Assembly (NCBI GenBank): GCA_023623175.1
Contig: JAMNXU010000003.1
Coordinates: 29,587-93,586, forward strand
Source: Bacillota bacterium
GTDB taxonomy: Bacteria > Bacillota > Clostridia > Acetivibrionales > JAMNXU01
Reading direction: 5' to 3'
DNA length: 64,000 nucleotides
Shown here: positions 35,796 to 46,700 of the stretch, piece after piece
Layout of the letters: each line of letters starts with the position of its first letter
Position numbering within the stretch: position 1 is the stretch's first letter
The notes under the pieces: model-generated
Seen by the model: only the letters and a program-made list of their open reading frames with translations
The model's database searches: none
What the model was told of the DNA's origin: nothing
Position numbers and translations under genes: made by a program

Positions 35796-36707
35796 TTATA
35801 TGAAAACTTTAAGCGGCTTTATCTTCATGCGGCCGTCCCGCCTGACCGCCTCGCCCAGCGCCAGAAATTCGCCGGAGCCCAGGTAAAGCCTGAATTTTGT
35901 TCCCGGCTTGATATCCCGTCCGCCGGTTTCAATCATTGCGCCGTTAACAATTCTTCGCGCGTCCTTTTCACCGAGCTGCAGCGCCGGCATTCCATCAAAC
36001 ACACAATCCACGCTCCTGAGCATTTCGCCAAGGCGGCCCTGCTCCGCCGAAATTTTTATATCCTCAAGCATGCATGCGTCGTTTATATCAAACGGTCCTG
36101 ACCGGGTCCTGACCAGGAACGACATATGCGCTCCGCACCCGAGCCTGTCGCCTATATCAGCGCACAATGTCCTTATGTACGTGCCTTTTGAACATTTCAC
36201 ATCAAGCAGGACTTTCGGCCCGTCTATATCGAGCACTTCAATGGAGTAAATTTCCACCTGTCTTGGAGGCCGTTCGACGGTTATTCCCTTTCTCGCCAGT
36301 TCGTAAAGCTTGACTCCTCCCACCTTTATCGCCGAATACATCGGGGGTACCTGCGTGATTTTGCCCCTGAAGGACAAAACTACCTCCCTTATGCTCTCTT
36401 CTGAAACATCGGCGTTTTTTACCTCAAGCACATTACCCGACGAGTCCTGGGTATCGGTGGTAATGCCCAGCGTCAGCTCCGCCCGGTATGTTTTGTCCTT
36501 TTCAACAAGGTACTCTATCGCCCCCGTGGCCTTGCCCACGCAGACGGGAAGAACACCGGCCGCTCCCGGGTCAAGCGTTCCAGTATGCCCTATTTTCCTT
36601 GTTTTTAAAATGCCCCTGAGGTGGTTCACCACGTCAAAGGATGTCATCCCGGGGGGTTTCAGTACGTTGAGTATACCGTTCATATCCGTTTGATCTTTGA
36701 TTTTCAT
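35796..36707 (-). CDS. truB: tRNA pseudouridine-55 synthase
   Basis: Isomerises U55 in the T-loop of tRNAs. The 303 residues contain ILNVLKPPGMTSFD, the catalytic Asp in GHTGTLDPGAAGVLPV, YRAELTLG, and SCKGTYIRTL-type KCSKGTYIRTLCAD, followed by a C-terminal PUA-like region. Two starts are possible: ATG 36707, 12 bases from nrnA, and ATG 36683 (MNGILNVLKPP, closer to homologues). Neither has a strong ribosome site. It lies in the order rbfA-nrnA-truB-ribF known from Firmicutes. Confidence 0.96.
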   Translation of the reverse strand: MKIKDQTDMNGILNVLKPPGMTSFDVVNHLRGILKTRKIGHTGTLDPGAAGVLPVCVGKATGAIEYLVEKDKTYRAELTLGITTDTQDSSGNVLEVKNADVSEESIREVVLSFRGKITQVPPMYSAIKVGGVKLYELARKGITVERPPRQVEIYSIEVLDIDGPKVLLDVKCSKGTYIRTLCADIGDRLGCGAHMSFLVRTRSGPFDINDACMLEDIKISAEQGRLGEMLRSVDCVFDGMPALQLGEKDARRIVNGAMIETGGRDIKPGTKFRLYLGSGEFLALGEAVRRDGRMKIKPLKVFI

Positions 36708-36718
36708 AATTCCAGGAA

Positions 36719-37708
36719 TTACTTCAGGGAAAGGGCTATCTGTTCCCTGAGATTTTTAATCACTTCCTCCAGCGGCATCTTCGTTGTAAATCCGGCAGCG
36801 CGGACATGGCCCCCGCCGCCGAAGGAACTTGCTATTGCCGCTACATCCACCTTTTCCTTTGACCTGAGATTAGCTTTCACTGACCCGTCCGGCTGGGTCC
36901 TGAGCAGCACGGCTACCTCGACTCCGCGTATTTTGCCGGCTATGTCGACGATGCCGTCAAAATCCTCATCGACGGCGCCCGTACGCGCTATTTTTTCATC
37001 AGTAAGCACAATCATTGCCGCTTTGCCGTCTTCAAATATACTTATCGAATTTATGGCTTCGCCCATGAGCTTAATCTTTTCAAAGGAAGCCGTATCGAAA
37101 ATTCTGCGCGAAATCGAAGCCACATCAATTCCGCATTTGATAAGTTCGGCCGCAATCAGGTGAGTTTCAGGAACAGTGTTTGAAAACCTGAACCCCCCCG
37201 TATCGGTGGCTATTGCCACATAAAGGCATTCAGCAATGTCTCTCCCTATATGCACTCCCAGTTTTTTAATCAGCCCGTAAATAATCTCCCCGACGGCCGA
37301 CGCCTTAACATCTACGTAATTATACATCGCGAACATCGTATTGGTGCTGTGATGGTCGATATTGACCGTGACGCGGGCCGCATTGAAAAGCCCGGCCCTT
37401 TTGCCGAGCCTGTTTATGTCCCCCGCGTCCAGCGCGATGGCAATGTCAAAGTCAGCCTGCGCTATGCATGAAGGGATATCCGGGCTGCAAACCCTGGCAT
37501 CTCCGGTTCCGGGCAAAAATTCGTACACCAGCGGAATATCTTCTTCCATGCATACTTCCGCTTCCAGGCCGGCGCGCCTGAGAGCGAGAAGCAGCGCAAG
37601 GGAAGATCCGACGGCATCGCCGTCAGCGGATACATGGGGCAGTATAAGAGCTTTTTTCGATTCTCCTATAATTTTTGCAACATCGTCGAGGCTTGCCGTT
37701 ATGCTCAT
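36719..37708 (-). CDS. nrnA: DHH/DHHA1 oligoribonuclease and pAp phosphatase
   Basis: Degrades short RNA oligonucleotides and 3'-phosphoadenosine 5'-phosphate. The 329 residues show the metal motifs HVSADGDAVGSS, ALDAGD, DHHSTN and a C-terminal DHHA1 domain with SFGGGGHVRAAGF. Start ATG 37708 has GGAGAA five bases upstream, inside the end of rbfA; the rbfA TAG and this ATG are one base apart. An earlier in-frame ATG at 37729 is less likely. Motifs are complete. Confidence 0.94.
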   Translation of the reverse strand: MSITASLDDVAKIIGESKKALILPHVSADGDAVGSSLALLLALRRAGLEAEVCMEEDIPLVYEFLPGTGDARVCSPDIPSCIAQADFDIAIALDAGDINRLGKRAGLFNAARVTVNIDHHSTNTMFAMYNYVDVKASAVGEIIYGLIKKLGVHIGRDIAECLYVAIATDTGGFRFSNTVPETHLIAAELIKCGIDVASISRRIFDTASFEKIKLMGEAINSISIFEDGKAAMIVLTDEKIARTGAVDEDFDGIVDIAGKIRGVEVAVLLRTQPDGSVKANLRSKEKVDVAAIASSFGGGGHVRAAGFTTKMPLEEVIKNLREQIALSLK

Positions 37709-37709
37709 A

Positions 37710-38054
37710 CTATTCTCCGGTTGTTTCATTGATCAGTTTATTAATATATACACCTTTTTCTATGGAATTGTCCAGTTCAAACTGCAGCTGCGGCGTGTAC
37801 CTGATCTGGACGCGTTTTCCCAGTTCCCTGCGCAGAAAACCTGCTGCGCTTTTCAGCGCAGCCATGGCGTTCTTCTTATCTTCTTCACTTCCCATTACGC
37901 TTACATATACCTTTGCATACCTGAGATCCTTTGTCACGTTCACGGACGTTATGCTCACCAGCTCAGGAAGCCTCGGGTCCTTGAGATCATAGCGCAATAT
38001 GGAACTCAACTCTCTTTTAACTTCCTCGGAAATCCTGCTTGTTCTGTCAATCAT
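37710..38054 (-). CDS. rbfA: Ribosome-binding factor A
   Basis: KH-fold assembly factor of the 30S subunit acting on the 16S rRNA 5' end. The 114 residues contain RISEEVKRELSSILR, the conserved SITSVNVTKDLRYAKVYVSV and the C-terminal LGKRVQIRYTPQLQFELD. GGAGGCG lies seven bases before the ATG. It stands between infB and nrnA in the usual order. Confidence 0.95.
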   Translation of the reverse strand: MIDRTSRISEEVKRELSSILRYDLKDPRLPELVSITSVNVTKDLRYAKVYVSVMGSEEDKKNAMAALKSAAGFLRRELGKRVQIRYTPQLQFELDNSIEKGVYINKLINETTGE

Positions 38055-38097
38055 GGAAACCGCCTCCGTACAAATCAGCCGCTGACAGACATTAGTG

Positions 38098-41000
38098 TCA
38101 GCTGTTCTCGACTTCCTGCATTATAAAGGATTCCACAATGTCCCCCTCTTTTATGTCATTGAATCTCTCTATCGACAACCCGCATTCAAATCCCTGGTTG
38201 ACTTCGCGCACATCGTCCTTGAACCTCTTCAGCGAAGCAAGCTTTCCTTCATAGATTACAATTCCGTCCCTGATTACGCGGACTTCAGAGTTCCTGGCGA
38301 TTTTACCGTCGGTGACATAACAACCCCCGATGGTACCGACATTGGAAACCCTGAATATGCGGCGAATCTCCGCGTGTCCCAGGACAACTTCCCTCAGGGT
38401 CGGCTCAAGCATACCCTTCATCGCAGCCTGGATATCTTCAATCGCGTCATAAATGACACGGTACAGCCTTATATCCACGCCGGATTCCTCGGCGAGGGCG
38501 GTCACATTGGACGAAGGCCTGACGTTGAAGCCGATAATGATGGCGTTTGACACCTGTGCCAGCATTACGTCGGATTCCGTAACAGTTCCTACCGCGCCGT
38601 GTATTATCTTTACCTTTACATCGTCGTTGCTCAATTTTTCAAGGGACTGTTTGACAGCCTCCACCGATCCCTGTACATCGGCCTTGACAATTATATTAAG
38701 CTCCTTGACCTTTCCTTCGTTAATCTGGTTGAACAGGTCGTCAAGGGATACCCTGGCGGTGGATTTCAGCTGCTGCTCCCTGATTTTTGCCTTTCTCTTC
38801 TCCACGAGCTGTTTTGCAAGTTTTTCATCGGTAACCGCATAGAATGTCTCGCCGGCTTCCGGTACTTCAGGCAATCCCATAATTTCCACGGGAGTGGAAG
38901 GTCCGGCGGATTTTATCCTGTTACCCTTGTCGTCCACCATGGCCCTGATATGTCCAACCGTGGTGCCCGCAATCACCGTGTCGCCGACCTTCAGCGTTCC
39001 CCTTTGCACCAGGAGCGTGGCAATGGGGCCTCTCTCCTTGTCGAGCTTGGCTTCTATTATGGTTCCCTTTGCCTGCCTGTTGGGATTGGCCTTAAGTTCG
39101 AGCATATCAGCAGTCAGCAGCACCATCTCGAGCAAACGGTCTATGTTTATCCTGTTCTTTGCGGAAACAGGCACACAAATGACGTCTCCGCCCCATTCCT
39201 CTGGAATCAGCCCGTGTTGCGAGAGTTCCTGCAATACCCTGTCAGGATTGGCCTGGGGTTTGTCTATCTTGTTGATGGCTACAATAATGCTTACATTGGC
39301 CGCCCTGGCATGGTTAATGGCTTCGACGGTCTGGGGCATCACACCGTCATCGGCTGCGACTACAAGTATTGCAATATCGGTGACCTGCGCTCCCCTCGCC
39401 CTCATGGCTGTGAAGGCTTCGTGTCCGGGAGTGTCAAGGAAAGTTATGGTCCTGTCGTTGATTTTCACCACGGAAGCGCCTATATGCTGAGTAATGCCGC
39501 CGGCTTCCGTTTCAATAACGTTGGTGGACCTTATGGCATCAAGCAGCGAAGTCTTTCCGTGGTCGACATGGCCCATGACCACGACAACGGGAGGTCTCGG
39601 CTGCAAATCTTTTTCATCGTCTTCACTTTCATCAAACAGTATGTCTTCCTCGCTGATGACAACCTGTTTTTCCGCCTTGACGCCAAACTCGTCCGCAATA
39701 ATCGCGGCGGTGTCAAAATCAACTTCCTGGTTGACCGTAACCATGAGACCCATTTCCATGAACTTCTTAATGACCTCGGCAGCCGTCTTTTTCAGCGCCT
39801 CGGCTAAATCCTTGACGGAAATGGTCTCAGGTATTGTTATCGAAGTAAGCACAGCCTTGGGAGGAACATGCTTGGGTTCTTCCTTGGCATTTGCAGCATT
39901 CTTGTTTTTCTGGGCTTTCTTGGTTTTTCTGACCTGCCGGTCATCATAAAACTCATCGAGCAAATATTCATCATCGGACAGGATCTCGGAAAGCCCTTTC
40001 TTATCCCCTATGAGCAGTTTCTCAGGCTTAAACCTCTTATTGCCCTTGCCCGCGAGGGATTTGGCCGATTCTTTCCTCTGCTCCCTCTTGCTTTCCTTCT
40101 CGTCGTCCTTATCCTTTGCCATATACTCTCTCTTGGATCCTGCCTTGTAAGAGCTGATTTCATCCCTGTGCGCATCGGTAAACTCCGGTTTCGGGATTTC
40201 CAGTATCTTTCCCCTTGGCGCATCGGCAGTCTTGCCGGCCTGTTTGCCGTGTCCCGCCTTGTGATCCGCCCTCTGATCCTGGAAACGCCTTTCCTTTTCA
40301 TGCCTGGTTTCAGCCTTTTTGGTCTCCTGGCCCGCTTTTTTGACGTCCCTGTGGTCCACAGGTTTTTCAGGCTTTTCCGCACCGGATGCCGCTTTCGTCT
40401 CCGGTTTCTGTATGTCCTTTTTCGGTTCAACTGTCGCCTGGGTTGAAGGCTTTTTGTCTTCTGCAACTTTTCTCGTTTCAGCCGCTTCTTTTTTCTCCTC
40501 TTTTATCTCGGTCTTCATTTCCTGTTTCATTTCTGCCTTTACTTCTTTTGTTTCAGGTTTTGCATCCCTTGTTTCCCTGGCTTCCGCCTTTATTTCAGGT
40601 TTAGCTTCTGGTTTTGCCTCGGGTTTGACTTCCGGCTTGACTTCGGTTTTTGCTTCAGGCTTGGCTTCTGCTGTCGTTTCGGGTTTCACTTCAGGTTTTA
40701 CCTCAGCTTTCACTTCAGGTTTCACTTCAGTTTTTACTTCAGATTTTACCTCAGGTTTTGCATCGACCTTTGATACAGCCTTCTTTTCCGCAGGTTCCTT
40801 TGTCTTTGCCGCAGTTTCACCAGGACGCTCGGCTTTTTCAGGAGCTTTGGCTGCTTCAGCCTGTTTCTGCGCCGTCGTTTCAGTCTTTGCCTTGCGTGCG
40901 GCCTCTTTATTCATATTCAGCAGATCCTTGTAATCAAACCCCGTAACCCTTTCAAAACCCGGACGCAGCCCGGTAGTGTTTCCGCTCCTGACTATATAGG

Positions 41001-41346
41001 AATTCTTGCCCTTTCGATCGTCCTTATCTTCTGTTTCATTTTTTGTATTGATTATTATTTCCGTGGTCCTAATAATCCTGGGGGCGTTCCTGATATCCTT
41101 TCGCTCCCCTCTCCTGACTTCAGGCTTTTTTGCAGCAGCGGTCTGATTCTTGGACTTTTCTTCCTCTTCCTTCTTTTTGTCATGACGAATTACACCTATA
41201 TGGTCAAACAGAGCCTCAACCTGTTCAGGCTCCAGGAGACTCATATGGTTCTTTACCTTTATATTTATTTCCTCCAGTTTTTCAATCAACCGCTTGCTCG
41301 TAGTATTAAGTTCCTTTGCGAGTTCATAGACCCTGTATTTTTCCAA
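38098..41346 (-). CDS. infB: Translation initiation factor IF-2 with very long repetitive N-terminus
   Basis: GTPase that positions initiator tRNA. At 1082 residues it is far longer than Bacillus IF-2 (about 716). It starts with an IF2-N domain ([18 protein letters not shown]), followed by about 400 residues of Lys/Glu/Pro/Ala repeats, a second IF2-N-like segment near residue 505, the G domain from about 585 ([25 protein letters not shown]) and the C-terminal tRNA-binding domains. Start TTG 41346 is chosen because GGGGGTG lies upstream and because longer frames would overlap ylxQ. It belongs to the rimP-nusA operon. Confidence 0.96.
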   Translation of the reverse strand: MEKYRVYELAKELNTTSKRLIEKLEEINIKVKNHMSLLEPEQVEALFDHIGVIRHDKKKEEEEKSKNQTAAAKKPEVRRGERKDIRNAPRIIRTTEIIINTKNETEDKDDRKGKNSYIVRSGNTTGLRPGFERVTGFDYKDLLNMNKEAARKAKTETTAQKQAEAAKAPEKAERPGETAAKTKEPAEKKAVSKVDAKPEVKSEVKTEVKPEVKAEVKPEVKPETTAEAKPEAKTEVKPEVKPEAKPEAKPEIKAEARETRDAKPETKEVKAEMKQEMKTEIKEEKKEAAETRKVAEDKKPSTQATVEPKKDIQKPETKAASGAEKPEKPVDHRDVKKAGQETKKAETRHEKERRFQDQRADHKAGHGKQAGKTADAPRGKILEIPKPEFTDAHRDEISSYKAGSKREYMAKDKDDEKESKREQRKESAKSLAGKGNKRFKPEKLLIGDKKGLSEILSDDEYLLDEFYDDRQVRKTKKAQKNKNAANAKEEPKHVPPKAVLTSITIPETISVKDLAEALKKTAAEVIKKFMEMGLMVTVNQEVDFDTAAIIADEFGVKAEKQVVISEEDILFDESEDDEKDLQPRPPVVVVMGHVDHGKTSLLDAIRSTNVIETEAGGITQHIGASVVKINDRTITFLDTPGHEAFTAMRARGAQVTDIAILVVAADDGVMPQTVEAINHARAANVSIIVAINKIDKPQANPDRVLQELSQHGLIPEEWGGDVICVPVSAKNRINIDRLLEMVLLTADMLELKANPNRQAKGTIIEAKLDKERGPIATLLVQRGTLKVGDTVIAGTTVGHIRAMVDDKGNRIKSAGPSTPVEIMGLPEVPEAGETFYAVTDEKLAKQLVEKRKAKIREQQLKSTARVSLDDLFNQINEGKVKELNIIVKADVQGSVEAVKQSLEKLSNDDVKVKIIHGAVGTVTESDVMLAQVSNAIIIGFNVRPSSNVTALAEESGVDIRLYRVIYDAIEDIQAAMKGMLEPTLREVVLGHAEIRRIFRVSNVGTIGGCYVTDGKIARNSEVRVIRDGIVIYEGKLASLKRFKDDVREVNQGFECGLSIERFNDIKEGDIVESFIMQEVENS
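40585..40764 (-). repeat. In-frame KPE/KTEV repeat in infB
   Basis: About 180 bases encode tandem four-residue units such as KPEV, KTEV, KAEV and KPEA. The DNA repeats as short units of about 12 and 24 bases (for example GGTTTCACTTCA-like segments on the plus strand). The tract lies in the disordered N-terminal half of IF-2 and should be prone to length change without frameshift. Confidence 0.75.
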
Positions 41347-41362
41347 ACTATACACCCCCGTA

Positions 41363-41674
41363 TTATTGGCGGGATTCGTCAATCAGTTGCATGAACCGAT
41401 CTGCAAATCCCCGGTCCAAAATTGCCGCCACCGATCGGACACCCTTACCCGTATAAGCTCCGATTAATCCCTTCTTTCCGTAAAATCTCAACTCTATTCC
41501 CCTATATGCGCACATGTTTTCAAACTTCTTCACTGTATTCGGCGAAGCGTCTTCAGCTACAATAACCAAACAGGCCTTATTCTGCCTGATCGCGCGTTCA
41601 CAGCTGTCGCTGCCAAGGACAGCCCTGCGCGCCCTTACGGCAAGACCGAGCAAAGAATAAACCCTATCGGTCAT
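41363..41674 (-). CDS. ylxQ: Ribosomal L7Ae-family protein YlxQ
   Basis: Small RNA-binding protein (103 residues) of the L7Ae/L30e/YbxF family with [16 protein letters not shown] at the N-terminus and the central beta strand [16 protein letters not shown]. Family members bind kink-turn RNA; the role of YlxQ itself is not settled. It overlaps ylxR by 11 bases and lies 16 bases before infB, as in Bacillus. Confidence 0.92.
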   Translation of the reverse strand: MTDRVYSLLGLAVRARRAVLGSDSCERAIRQNKACLVIVAEDASPNTVKKFENMCAYRGIELRFYGKKGLIGAYTGKGVRSVAAILDRGFADRFMQLIDESRQ

Positions 41675-41939
41675 TGTTTTCCTCCAGCTGTTTTTTCAGT
41701 TCTTCGTATATTTCTTCTCCAATTGCCGCGTTAAAAGCCCTTTCAAATCTTTTTCCCTTCCTGGCCTTTTCAAAACATTCTATGCTCCTGCAGATGTATG
41801 CGCCCCTACCGGGTTTCTTGCCTGTGAAATCTACGCTTGTCTCTCCATCCTTGTTACGCACCACCCGGATCAGTTCCCTTTTGGGTTTCATCTCCTGGCA
41901 GCCCAGGCACATGCGCATCGGCGACTTTTTACGCTTCAT
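41664..41939 (-). CDS. rnpM: YlxR/RnpM RNA-binding protein
   Basis: A 91-residue basic protein with the YlxR signature MRMCLGCQEMKPKRELIRVV, followed by GRGAYIC and a conserved basic C-terminus. In Bacillus this protein was reported to bind and modulate RNase P. It sits between nusA and ylxQ in the canonical nusA-ylxR-ylxQ-infB order. Confidence 0.92.
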   Translation of the reverse strand: MKRKKSPMRMCLGCQEMKPKRELIRVVRNKDGETSVDFTGKKPGRGAYICRSIECFEKARKGKRFERAFNAAIGEEIYEELKKQLEENNDR

Positions 41940-41961
41940 TCCCGGTATCGCTCCTTTTCAA

Positions 41962-43125
41962 TCATTCATCCCCATCATTTACGTTTTCCTCATAAGCTTC
42001 TTCCCCGCCGTCGTCGGTACCATCATCGGCGGCATCGTCCTCTTCTGCGCTGCCTATCAGCGAGGAATCAAACAGTTGCTGTTCAAGTGCGGCTCTAAGC
42101 TGAGATTCGCTCTTTATGTCAATCTTCCAGCCCGTCAGCCTGGCTGCAAGCCTTGCGTTCTGCCCTTCCTTTCCTATGGCCAGAGAAAGCTGGTAATCCG
42201 GCACAATTACCCTTGCCGTCTTTTCCGCTTCATCGGCGTCGACGCGCAACACCTTGGCAGGGCTGAGACTGCTCGAGATGAACTCCTCGGGATCACTGCT
42301 CCATTTAATTATATCGATTTTTTCGCCCCTGAGTTCATCTACCACGGCCTGTACCCTCGTACCCCTCTGCCCGACGCAGGCACCGACGGGATCCACGTTC
42401 TCCTCCCTGGAGTACACGGCAATTTTTGTTCTCGAACCGGGTTCCCTTGAAATGCTTTTTATTTCCACTATTCCGTCGTGGATTTCGGGTACCTCAAGTT
42501 CAAACAGCCTCTTGACCAGGCCCGGATGAGTTCTTGAAACGATAATCTGCGGTCCCTTCGTGGTCTTCTTCACTTCAAGAACATAGGTCTTGATCCTGTC
42601 ATTGAACCGGTATTCCTCCCCCGGGGTCTGTTCAGCGGGAGGCAGTATGGCTTCCGTCTTTCCGAGGTCTATTATCACGTTGCGCTTGTCATATCGCTGG
42701 ATTATACCCGTAACGATGTCGTTTTCCTTGTTCAGGAATTCTTCGAAAATAAGGCTTCTCTCCGCCTCCCTTATCCTCTGCATCACAACCTGCTTTGCAG
42801 TCTGGGCGGCAATCCTTCCGAATGACCTCGGCGTAACCTCGATTTCGACAATGTCTTCCAAATCTATATTTTTATTGATTTTGCGCGCCTCTTCAAGGGT
42901 TATCTCAAGCAAATTATCGGCAGGCTTTTCCGTCACTTTCTTCAGCGCGAAAACTTTTACTTCGCCGGTTTCACGGTCTATTACAATTTTAACGTTCTGC
43001 GACGAACCGAAATTCCTCTTGTATGCAGACACAAGCGCAGCTTCCAGCGCTTCGAGGAGCACTTCCTTGTCTATTCCCTTTTCTTTCTCCAGTTGTTCCA
43101 ATGCATGAATTAATTCGGCGCTCAT
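41962..43125 (-). CDS. nusA: Transcription termination/antitermination factor NusA
   Basis: RNA polymerase-associated factor. The 387 residues include the N-terminal polymerase-binding domain (about 1-125), an S1 domain (about 130-200, [19 protein letters not shown]), KH1 ([15 protein letters not shown]) and KH2 ([24 protein letters not shown]). It ends in an acidic tail rich in Asp and Glu (about 355-387) instead of the extra acidic repeats seen in Proteobacteria. It follows rimP by 20 bases. Confidence 0.97.
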   Translation of the reverse strand: MSAELIHALEQLEKEKGIDKEVLLEALEAALVSAYKRNFGSSQNVKIVIDRETGEVKVFALKKVTEKPADNLLEITLEEARKINKNIDLEDIVEIEVTPRSFGRIAAQTAKQVVMQRIREAERSLIFEEFLNKENDIVTGIIQRYDKRNVIIDLGKTEAILPPAEQTPGEEYRFNDRIKTYVLEVKKTTKGPQIIVSRTHPGLVKRLFELEVPEIHDGIVEIKSISREPGSRTKIAVYSREENVDPVGACVGQRGTRVQAVVDELRGEKIDIIKWSSDPEEFISSSLSPAKVLRVDADEAEKTARVIVPDYQLSLAIGKEGQNARLAARLTGWKIDIKSESQLRAALEQQLFDSSLIGSAEEDDAADDGTDDGGEEAYEENVNDGDE

Positions 43126-43145
43126 TAAAAGACCTCCCTGCTGAT

Positions 43146-43607
43146 TTAAAATTCTATGACCCGCTTGACCAGCGCAACTTTTTCAGCTTCAAATTCCATG
43201 GGGCCGCTTTCCTGGTTTATGACAACCTTGCCGTCAATCAGTCCTTCCAGCCTTCCCTCAAACACTTTTTCGCCGTTTATGGGCTGGTAAAGCCTGACTT
43301 CCACGAGCTCGCCCCTGTATCTCCTGAAATCCTCAGGCTTTTTCAGGGGTCTGTCAAGACCCGGCGAAGAAACTTCAAGGAAATAGCTCTGCGGAATCGG
43401 ATCCGTTTTGTCAAGCTTTTTGCTCAGTTCTTCGCTTACAGCCTGGCAGTCATCTATCGATATTCCTCCGGGCTTGTCAATATAGACCCGCAGGAACCAA
43501 TGGGCTCCTTCCTTTACAAATTCCACATCGACAAGATCGAAGGAATGGCTTGCGCAAATGGGTTCCACCAGTTCCGTGACATGCTCTTCGACTTTTTTCC
43601 GTGCCAT
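43146..43607 (-). CDS. rimP: Ribosome maturation factor RimP
   Basis: Factor for 30S subunit maturation, 153 residues. It shows the conserved VDVEFVKEGAHWFLRVYIDKPGG-type strand, the DCQAVSEELSKKLD helix and YFLEVSSPGLDRPL, then an SH3-like C-terminal domain. GGAGGT lies before the ATG. It is the first gene of the nusA-infB operon, behind a strong promoter and a leader hairpin. Confidence 0.95.
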   Translation of the reverse strand: MARKKVEEHVTELVEPICASHSFDLVDVEFVKEGAHWFLRVYIDKPGGISIDDCQAVSEELSKKLDKTDPIPQSYFLEVSSPGLDRPLKKPEDFRRYRGELVEVRLYQPINGEKVFEGRLEGLIDGKVVINQESGPMEFEAEKVALVKRVIEF

Positions 43608-43626
43608 CGTCTACCTCCAAATAACG

Positions 43627-43654
43627 CGAAAGAGTGGGCATACCCACTCTTTCG
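43627..43654 (-). promoter_or_regulatory. Perfect 12-bp hairpin in the rimP-nusA-infB leader
   Basis: CGAAAGAGTGGG and its exact complement flank a 4-base loop. It lies between the promoter and the rimP ribosome site, ending about nine bases before GGAGG. No U-run follows on the minus strand, so it is not a classical terminator. A leader hairpin here could mediate control by NusA or a ribosomal factor; this is inference. Confidence 0.6.
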
Positions 43655-43682
43655 GGAAAATCAGTTTTCAAAAGCCAAAGTT

Positions 43683-43711
43683 ATTATACCACTATTATTT
43701 ACAATAATCAA
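43683..43711 (-). promoter_or_regulatory. Predicted sigma-A promoter of the rimP-nusA-infB operon
   Basis: On the minus strand TTGATT (43706-43711), exactly 17 bases, then consensus TATAAT (43683-43688). It lies 30 bases after the polC stop, so the operon does not depend on read-through from polC. Confidence 0.75.
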
Positions 43712-43740
43712 CTTTTTATTAACATTGTGCGAATTTTTGT

Positions 43741-46700
43741 TTACAGCGCGAAAATCGACAACTGGTTGGTTTCGGGCAACCCGTCAAGACAACCGTAATT
43801 CTGCAGCGTTTCTATAACCGTTTTGCTGACCCTTGCCCTTATCCTCAGGTCGTCAACGGAAAGGAACTCTCCTTCCTTCCTGGCCTCCACTATGCTCTGG
43901 GCAGCAGCGGTGCCCAATCCCTGGAGCGCCCTGAGAGGCGGTCTTATTCCTTCGGGAGTGACATGGAATTTCACCGCGTCGGACTTGTACAAATCTATGG
44001 GAACGAATTTAATGCCGCGCAGGTACATTTCATTAACCAGCTGGAGGATTGTTATAAGGTTCTTTTCCTTCTGGGTCGCGTTGTTGCCTTTCTGCTCAAG
44101 TTCCCTGAGTTTGTTCCAGACAATATCTCGGCCCCTTGTCATGAGCTCGGCGTCAAAATCGTCAGCTCGCACGGTAAAGTATGCTGCATAGAAGGCCTCG
44201 GGCCTATAAACCTTGTACCAGCCCATCCTCAGCGCTGAGAGGACATAAGCCGCAGCGTGTGCCTTGGGGAACATGTACTTGATTTTTTTGCACGACTCAA
44301 TGTACCATTCCGGCACTTCATGTTCCCTCATTACCGCTTCGTCTTCCTCGGTCAGGCCTTTTCCCTTCCTGACCGACTCCATTATCTTGAATGCCTTGAT
44401 CGGCGGCAGGCCCTTGTACATGAGGTACGTCATGATATTGTCCCTGGTACCTATGACCTCCGAAATGGTGCATATGCCGTTCTTAATGAGGTCCTGCGCA
44501 TTGTTGAGCCAGACGTCTTGTCCATGGGAAAGTCCGCTTATCTGCAGCAGGTCGGAAAAATTCTTCGGTTTTGTTTCGGCAAGCATTTCGCGCACAAACT
44601 TGGTTCCCATTTCGGGCAGCGCAAAAGTTCCGACTTCGCTTCCAAGGTCCTCGGGACTTACGCCGAGACTTTCCGTTCCGACAAACAGCGCCATGACCTT
44701 TTCGTCATCCACCGGGATATCCTTTACCCTGACGCCCGTGAGATCCTCGAGCATCCTGACCATCGTCGGGTCATCGTGGCCCAGTATATCAAGCTTGAGC
44801 AGCGTGTCATGCAGTGAATTGAAGTCGAGATGGGTCGTGATTACGCCCGTACCGGAATCGTCGGCAGGATGCTGGATCGGCGTAAAATCATATATTTCAT
44901 AACCCGCCGGCACCACTATTACGCCTCCGGGATGCTGGCCCGTCGTTCTCTTTATTCCCGTGCATCCTTTCACGAGCCTGTTTATTTCCGCGGTCGTCGC
45001 CACTATCCCGCGTTCATCAAGGTAGTTCTTCACATAGCCGTATGCGGTTTTTTCGGCCACCGTCGCAATGGTGCCCGCACGGAAAACATGCCCCTCGCCG
45101 AAAAGCTCCTCGGTATACTTGTGAGCCGTGGCCTGGTATTCGCCCGAAAAATTGAGGTCAATGTCCGGCGCCTTTTCGCCGTTGAACCCCAGGAAGGTTT
45201 CGAAGGGTATGTCATGCCCGTCCCTGTGCAATTCCTCGCCGCACCGCGGACAATTTTTCCTCGGCAGGTCGAAACCGGATCCCACGCTTCCGTCGGTGAA
45301 AAATTCGGAATACTTGCATTTCGGGCATACATAATGGGGCGGCAGCGGGTTTACCTCGGTTATGCCGCTCATGGTCGCAGCAAAGGATGAACCAACCGAT
45401 CCCCTTGATCCCACTATGTAGCCGTCGCTCAGGGATTTTGCGACGAGCTTCTGCGCAATAATGTACATCACGGCGAAACCGTTCTTTATAATGGACGAAA
45501 GCTCCCTGTCAAGCCTGTTCTGAACAATTTCAGGAAGGGGATCGCCGTAAATCTCCCTGGCCCTGTCCCTGCACATCTTTTCAAGCTCCTGTTCCGCACC
45601 TTCGATCACGGGAGGATAGGTTCCTTCGGGTATGGGTTTCAGGTCATCCTCAATCATATCCGCAATAAAATTGGTGTTGCCAACCACCACCTCGTAAGCC
45701 TTCTGGTCCCCGAGGTACTTAAATTCCTCAAGCATTTCATCCGTGGTCCTGAAATAAAGCGGAGGCTGCCGGTCCGCGTCGGCATAGCCCTGTCCCGCCA
45801 TTATTATCCTGCGGAAAATTTCATCCCTGGGATCCATGAAATGAACGTCACAGGTCGCAACAACAGGCTTTCCGGTCTTTTCTCCGAGGTTTACAATCCT
45901 GCGGTTAATTTCCCGGAGCCCCTCCATGTCAATCCTGCCCTCGTCCACCAGGAAACGGTTGTTGCCCAGCGGCTGGATTTCAAAATAGTCATAGAAATCG
46001 GCAATGCGTTCAATCTCTTCTTCGCTTTTGTTGCTCAGAAGGGCCTGGAACAGCTCGCCGGACTCGCATCCGCTTCCAACCAGTATGCCCTCCCTGAGGC
46101 TAGTCAGAAGCTTCTTCGGGACCCTCGGCCTTTTATGGAAATACTTCAGATGGGACTCGGAAATAATCCTGTACAGGTTCCTGAGGCCTGTCCTGTTTTT
46201 GACCAGCAAAACCGCATGGTAGGTGTTTCCTTTTAAGAAGTCCTCCCTCTCAGCATAACGGGCCTGGATTTGCTCCAGCGTGGTCACGTTTTCCTTTCTC
46301 AATATCTCAAAACACTTGAGCAGTATTTCCGCAGTCGCCGCCGAATCGTCCACGGCGCGATGGTGTTTTTCCAGCGATACGCCGAGATGCTTTGCGAGCG
46401 TGTTGAGCCTGTGGTGCTCCAGTTCAGGAAACATGAACCTTGCAAGCTGAAGCGTGTCGAGGATCGTGTTGTCCGTCCTGAGACCCTGTTTTGCTGCATA
46501 ATAGCGAATGAATCCAACGTCAAAAGACGCGTTGTGAGCTACCAGTACAGCGTCCTTCGCAAATTCCAGGAATTCCGGCAGCACTGTTTCAATACCCGGG
46601 GCATCATGTACCATCGCATCGGTTATGCCCGTCAGTTTCACAATTTTTTCGGGTATCGGCCTGCCCGGATTTACAAAGGTGGAAAAACGTCCCGTTATTT

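Noticed and set aside
40008..40933. Open frames on either strand inside infB (150-200 codons)
   Set aside because: They are by-products of the repetitive KPE codons of IF-2, rich in Ser/Phe or Arg/Lys, without ribosome sites.
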